A DNA stretch of 64,000 bases from Betaproteobacteria bacterium (GTDB lineage: Bacteria; Pseudomonadota; Gammaproteobacteria; Burkholderiales; SG8-39), in contig VBCA01000008.1 of assembly GCA_005881575.1 (NCBI GenBank), positions 1-64,000 on the forward strand, in the 5' to 3' direction. The position numbers and the translations under genes were made by a program. The notes under the pieces are model-generated. The model was not told where the DNA came from and searched no databases. It was given only the letters and a program-made list of their open reading frames with translations. Positions 60,802 to 64,000 of this stretch are shown piece after piece (the first letter of the stretch is position 1; every line of letters starts with the position of its first letter).

Positions 60802-62025
60802 CTAGATGATTTTTTGCGCCGCGAGCTGATCGAGCTCTTCGCGGCGCATCCCCAGCAGATCGCCGAGCACTTCGCGCGTATGCTGCCCGAGGACCGGTGG
60901 AGGCAGCTCGTACTCGACGGGCGTTTCCGAGAATCGCATCGGGCTCGCGACCGTCGGAGAGGGCACGCCCGCCTGGTGCGGAATTTCGATTTTCAGTCTG
61001 CGGTGCTGCACCTGCGGATCTTCGAATACCTGCCGGTAATCGTTGATCGGACCGCACGGAACGTTTGCGGCCTCGAGCTCGGTGAGCCATCGCGCGCCCG
61101 GTCGCTCGCGGAGTATTTCTCGCAGCAGAGGGATGAGGGTCGCGCGATTCGTGATGCGCCCGGGCATGGTGGCGTAACGCGGATCGCCGGCAAGCTCCGG
61201 CCGGCCCGCGACCCTGCAGAAGCTCGCGAATTGGCTGTCGTTGCCGACCGCGAGGATGAGGTGGCCGTCGGCGGTGGCGAACACTTCGTAGGGCACGACG
61301 TTCGCGTGCGCGTTGCCGTAGCGTCCCGGGATCTTTCCCGAAGTGAAGTAGTTCAGGATCTGGTTTGCGCCGAAGGCGACGACGGCGTCGAACAAGGCGA
61401 GGTCGATGTACTGCCCGACGCCGGTGCGCTCGCGGTGCGCGATCGCCGCCGTGACGGCGAGGCTCGCGTACATCCCGGCGAGGACGTCGGTGACGGCGAT
61501 GCCGACTTTCTGCGGACCGCCTCCTGGCTCGCCGTCGCGCTCGCCGGTGATGCTCATGAGGCCACCCATGCCCTGGAAGATGAAGTCGTAGCCGGGGCGG
61601 TGCGCGCTCGGGCCGGACTGGCCGAACCCGGTGATCGAGCAGTAGACGATGCGCGGATTGATTTTCTTCAGATCGTCGTAGGCGAGGCCGTATTTCGCGA
61701 GACCGCCGACCTTGTAGTTCTCGAGCAGCACGTCGCACTTCGCCGCGAGCGCGAGCGCGATGCGCTGGCCCTCGGGCTTCGCGATGTCGAGCGTCACCGA
61801 CTTCTTGCCGCGGTTCACCGAGAGGAAGTACGCCGACTCGCGCGTCTCTCCGCCGTCCTTGTCCTTGAGGAAAGGGGGGCCCCAGCTGCGCGTGTCGTCG
61901 CCCACCCCGGGGCGCTCGATCTTGAGCACTTCCGCCCCGAGATCGGCGAGATTCTGCGATGCCCAGGGGCCGGCGAGAACACGCGAGAGATCCAGAACGC
62001 GTATGTGGGAGAGCGGGCGCGGCAT
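60802..62025 (-). CDS. CaiB/BaiF family CoA transferase
   Basis: The 407-residue class III CoA transferase starts MPRPLSHIRVLDLSRVLAGPWASQNLADLGAEVLKIERP. It has the catalytic Asp in RPGYDFIFQGMGGLMS and the later GPINDYRQVFEDPQV and LGQHTREVLGDLLG. It moves CoA between carboxylates such as oxalate, carnitine or aromatic acids; the acid is unknown. The ATG at 62025 removes a 31-residue upstream extension that lacks conserved sequence. It is divergent from etfB. Confidence 0.93.
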   Translation of the reverse strand: MPRPLSHIRVLDLSRVLAGPWASQNLADLGAEVLKIERPGVGDDTRSWGPPFLKDKDGGETRESAYFLSVNRGKKSVTLDIAKPEGQRIALALAAKCDVLLENYKVGGLAKYGLAYDDLKKINPRIVYCSITGFGQSGPSAHRPGYDFIFQGMGGLMSITGERDGEPGGGPQKVGIAVTDVLAGMYASLAVTAAIAHRERTGVGQYIDLALFDAVVAFGANQILNYFTSGKIPGRYGNAHANVVPYEVFATADGHLILAVGNDSQFASFCRVAGRPELAGDPRYATMPGRITNRATLIPLLREILRERPGARWLTELEAANVPCGPINDYRQVFEDPQVQHRRLKIEIPHQAGVPSPTVASPMRFSETPVEYELPPPVLGQHTREVLGDLLGMRREELDQLAAQKII

Positions 62026-62096
62026 GGCGGGAGCGATCGCGAACCGGCCGATTATATCGGTGAGCGCCGGGAGCTGGGGCGCTGCGCGCCATGGCT

Positions 62097-62102
62097 TATA
62101 AT
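62097..62102 (+). promoter_or_regulatory. Candidate -10 element upstream of etfB
   Basis: A perfect tataat lies 34 bases before the etfB ATG, between divergent genes. No clear -35 is seen at 17 bases. The leader also contains ccgcct (62103-62108) complementary to aggcgg (62122-62127) over the ribosome-binding site. Confidence 0.35.
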
Positions 62103-62130
62103 CCGCCTGTATTTCCACGAGAGGCGGTGA

Positions 62131-62883
62131 ATGAAAATCCTGGTCGCGGTCAAGCGCGTCGTCGATTTCAACGTCAAGGTGCGCGTCAAGGGCGACGGCT
62201 CGGGCGTCGAGACGTCCAACGTCAAGATGTCGATGAATCCCTTCGACGAAATCGCGGTCGAGGAAGCGATACGCCTGAAGGAAGCCGGGACCGCGTCCGA
62301 GATCGTCGCGGTATCTTGCGGTTTGCAGGCCAGCCAGGAGACCCTGCGCACGGCCCTCGCGCTCGGCGCCGACCGCGCGATCCTCGTCGAGACCGGGGTG
62401 GAGCTGCAGCCGCTCGCGGTCGCCAAGCTCCTGCGCGCGATCGTGGAAAAGGAGAATCCGGCGATCGTCATCCTCGGCAAGCAGGCGATCGACGACGACT
62501 GCAACCAGACAGGCCAGATGCTCGCGGCGCTGCTCGGCTGGCCGCAGGCGACCTTCGCTTCGAAAGTGAAAATCTCGGACGGCAGGGCCGAGGTGACGCG
62601 CGAGGTGGACGGAGGCCTGGAAACGATCTCGATCAAGATGCCGGCCGTGGTGACCACCGACCTGCGCCTGAACGAGCCGCGCTACGTCACGCTGCCCAAC
62701 ATCATGAAGGCGAAGAAGAAGCCCCTCGAAGTGCTGAAACCCGACGCGCTCGGCGTCGACATCGCGCCGCGGCTCAGGACCCTGAAGGTGGAGGAGCCTT
62801 CCAAGCGCAAGGCAGGAGCCAAGGTGCCCGACGCGAGGACCCTAGTCGCGAAGCTTCGCAACGAAGCCAAGGTGATTGCATGA
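62131..62883 (+). CDS. etfB: Electron transfer flavoprotein beta subunit
   Basis: The 250-residue protein has the EtfB start [26 protein letters not shown], then [48 protein letters not shown], and [25 protein letters not shown]. It carries the AMP site of ETF, which takes electrons from acyl-CoA dehydrogenases. Its stop overlaps the etfA start by four bases (ATGA). Confidence 0.97.
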   Translation: MKILVAVKRVVDFNVKVRVKGDGSGVETSNVKMSMNPFDEIAVEEAIRLKEAGTASEIVAVSCGLQASQETLRTALALGADRAILVETGVELQPLAVAKLLRAIVEKENPAIVILGKQAIDDDCNQTGQMLAALLGWPQATFASKVKISDGRAEVTREVDGGLETISIKMPAVVTTDLRLNEPRYVTLPNIMKAKKKPLEVLKPDALGVDIAPRLRTLKVEEPSKRKAGAKVPDARTLVAKLRNEAKVIA

Positions 62884-63824
62884 GCGTGCTCGTCGTCGCG
62901 GAGCACGACAACCAATCGGTCAAGTCGGCGACGCTCAATACCGTCGCCGCCGCGGCCCAGATAGCAAAAAGCGTCGGCGGCGATGTCATCATCCTCGTCG
63001 CCGGCTCGAACTGCGGCGCGGCGGCCGAAGCGGCCGCCGCGGTCGCGGGCGTCAAAAAGGTCCTCTCGGTCGATGCGCCGCATTACCAGGACCAGCTTGC
63101 GGAAAACATGGCGCCGCTGGTGGGAGGCCTCGCCGGCGGGTATACGCACGTTCTCTTGCCGGCGAATTCCTTCGGAAAGAATCTCGCGCCGCGCATCGCG
63201 GCGCTGCTCGATCTCGCGCAGATCTCCGACATCGTCGCGGTCGTGAGCGCCGACACTTTCGTTCGTCCGATCTATGCCGGCAACGCCCTCGCAACCGTGC
63301 AATCGAAGGACAGGATCAAGATCATCACCGTGCGCACGACGGGTTTCGACGCGGTTTCCGCAAGCGGCGGCTCGGACGCAGTGGAAGCTCTCCAGGCTGG
63401 CGCGGATGCTGGCCTGTCGTCGCTCGTCGGCCGCGCGCTCACCAAGTCGGAGCGCCCCGAGCTGACTTCCGCGCGCGTAGTGGTGTCGGGCGGGCGCGGC
63501 ATGGGCTCGGGGGACAACTTCAAGATCCTGGAACCGCTCGCCGACAAGCTGGGCGCGGCGATGGGAGCTTCGCGTGCCGCAGTGGACGCGGGGTTCGTGC
63601 CGAACGACTGGCAGGTCGGGCAGACCGGCAAGATCGTTGCGCCGGAGCTCTACATCGCCGTGGGCATCTCCGGCGCGATCCAGCACCTAGCGGGCATGAA
63701 GGACAGCCGCGTCATCGTCGCCATCAACAAGGACGAGGAAGCGCCTATATTCCAGGTGGCGGACTACGGGATCGTGGGAGACCTGTTCCAAATCGTTCCG
63801 GAATTGGTGAAAGAGCTGGGATAA
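62880..63824 (+). CDS. etfA: Electron transfer flavoprotein alpha subunit
   Basis: The 314-residue protein has [63 protein letters not shown] (FAD-binding domain), and [33 protein letters not shown]. It binds the redox-active FAD and passes electrons to ETF-ubiquinone oxidoreductase. It is followed after 21 bases by an acyl-CoA dehydrogenase, one of its expected partners. Confidence 0.97.
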   Translation: MSVLVVAEHDNQSVKSATLNTVAAAAQIAKSVGGDVIILVAGSNCGAAAEAAAAVAGVKKVLSVDAPHYQDQLAENMAPLVGGLAGGYTHVLLPANSFGKNLAPRIAALLDLAQISDIVAVVSADTFVRPIYAGNALATVQSKDRIKIITVRTTGFDAVSASGGSDAVEALQAGADAGLSSLVGRALTKSERPELTSARVVVSGGRGMGSGDNFKILEPLADKLGAAMGASRAAVDAGFVPNDWQVGQTGKIVAPELYIAVGISGAIQHLAGMKDSRVIVAINKDEEAPIFQVADYGIVGDLFQIVPELVKELG

Positions 63825-63845
63825 ACGGTTTTTACAGAGGCACCT

Positions 63846-64000
63846 ATGAGCGAATACAAGGCACCGCTTCGCGACATGCACTTCGTGCTGCAGGAATTGG
63901 CCGGCCTGGCCGAGGTCGCGAAGCTGCCCGGCTTGGAGGAGATCAACGCCGAACTCGTCGACCAGATCCTCGAGGAAAGCGCGAAGTTCGCAAGCGGCGT
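63846..64000 (+). CDS. Acyl-CoA dehydrogenase, N-terminal fragment (runs off the window)
   Basis: Only the first 51 residues are visible: MSEYKAPLRDMHFVLQELAG and an ensuing helical stretch ending EESAKFASG. This is the typical N-terminus of the larger acyl-CoA dehydrogenase group found with etfBA. A ribosome-binding sequence (agagg) precedes the ATG. The active-site region lies outside the window, so substrate class cannot be judged. Confidence 0.85.
   Translation, partial: MSEYKAPLRDMHFVLQELAGLAEVAKLPGLEEINAELVDQILEESAKFASG

Noticed and set aside
1-64000. CRISPR array or phage region
   Set aside because: No regularly spaced repeats, cas genes, or phage structural genes were seen; the only phage-like item is the integrase remnant.

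Overview
The window is a high-GC bacterial chromosome segment. The gene content points to a betaproteobacterium of the Burkholderiales/Nitrosomonadales type. There are three orphan Bug/TctC-type binding proteins, the gloB - methyltransferase - rnhA - dnaQ neighbourhood, an AcrAB/NodT-type efflux unit, a short PutA, and etfBA followed by an acyl-CoA dehydrogenase. No rRNA gene, intact tRNA gene or CRISPR array was found. No stretch longer than about 300 bases lacks a gene; the largest gaps are 29010-29266 and 60522-60801.

Positions 1-15243 hold catabolic and uptake genes. They comprise a truncated MipA-like outer-membrane protein, Bug proteins, a SnoaL-like protein, a dienelactone hydrolase, a Tat-exported YtcJ-like amidohydrolase, a HicAB toxin-antitoxin pair, a beta-barrel protein, a low-GC lipoprotein, an SMP-30 protein, two periplasmic binding proteins, a PEBP protein, a GlcG-like protein and an AEC carrier. 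Positions 15444-18361 hold a coupled beta-propeller phytase and purple-acid-phosphatase-like enzyme, a likely secreted phytate-phosphate scavenging pair.

Positions 18544-29009 are the most unusual region. A BlaR1-like M56 membrane peptidase with a HEAT-repeat tail converges on a seven-gene operon on the minus strand. Five of its six junctions overlap or nearly touch. The order is glycosyltransferase, glycosyltransferase, kinase, kinase, ABC exporter, kinase with a duplicated N-lobe, kinase. The first and last proteins share a 29-residue helical motif. The last kinase has lost the catalytic Asp of its HGD motif. I do not recognise this combination as a described system. An eroded tyrosine recombinase and a tRNA 3'-end-like sequence lie just upstream and suggest an old island boundary.

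Positions 29606-38174 encode a non-canonical type II secretion/type IV pilus-like machine in one operon: GspG, GspF, GspE, PilM/N/O-like proteins, a TPR-secretin and three further pseudopilins. An MltD-like transglycosylase follows. Positions 40088-49272 contain gloB, a methyltransferase, rnhA and dnaQ, with an RND efflux operon and its TetR regulator placed between rnhA and dnaQ. An AcrR-type palindrome sits between the divergent efflux and regulator genes.

Positions 49308-64000 are metabolic: acyl-CoA synthetase, enoyl-CoA hydratase, PutA, a complete LIV-type ABC transporter (two ATPases, binding protein, two permeases), a DUF5666 lipoprotein, a CaiB-type CoA transferase, etfBA and the start of an acyl-CoA dehydrogenase. 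This fits growth on amino acids and organic or aromatic acids through CoA thioesters.
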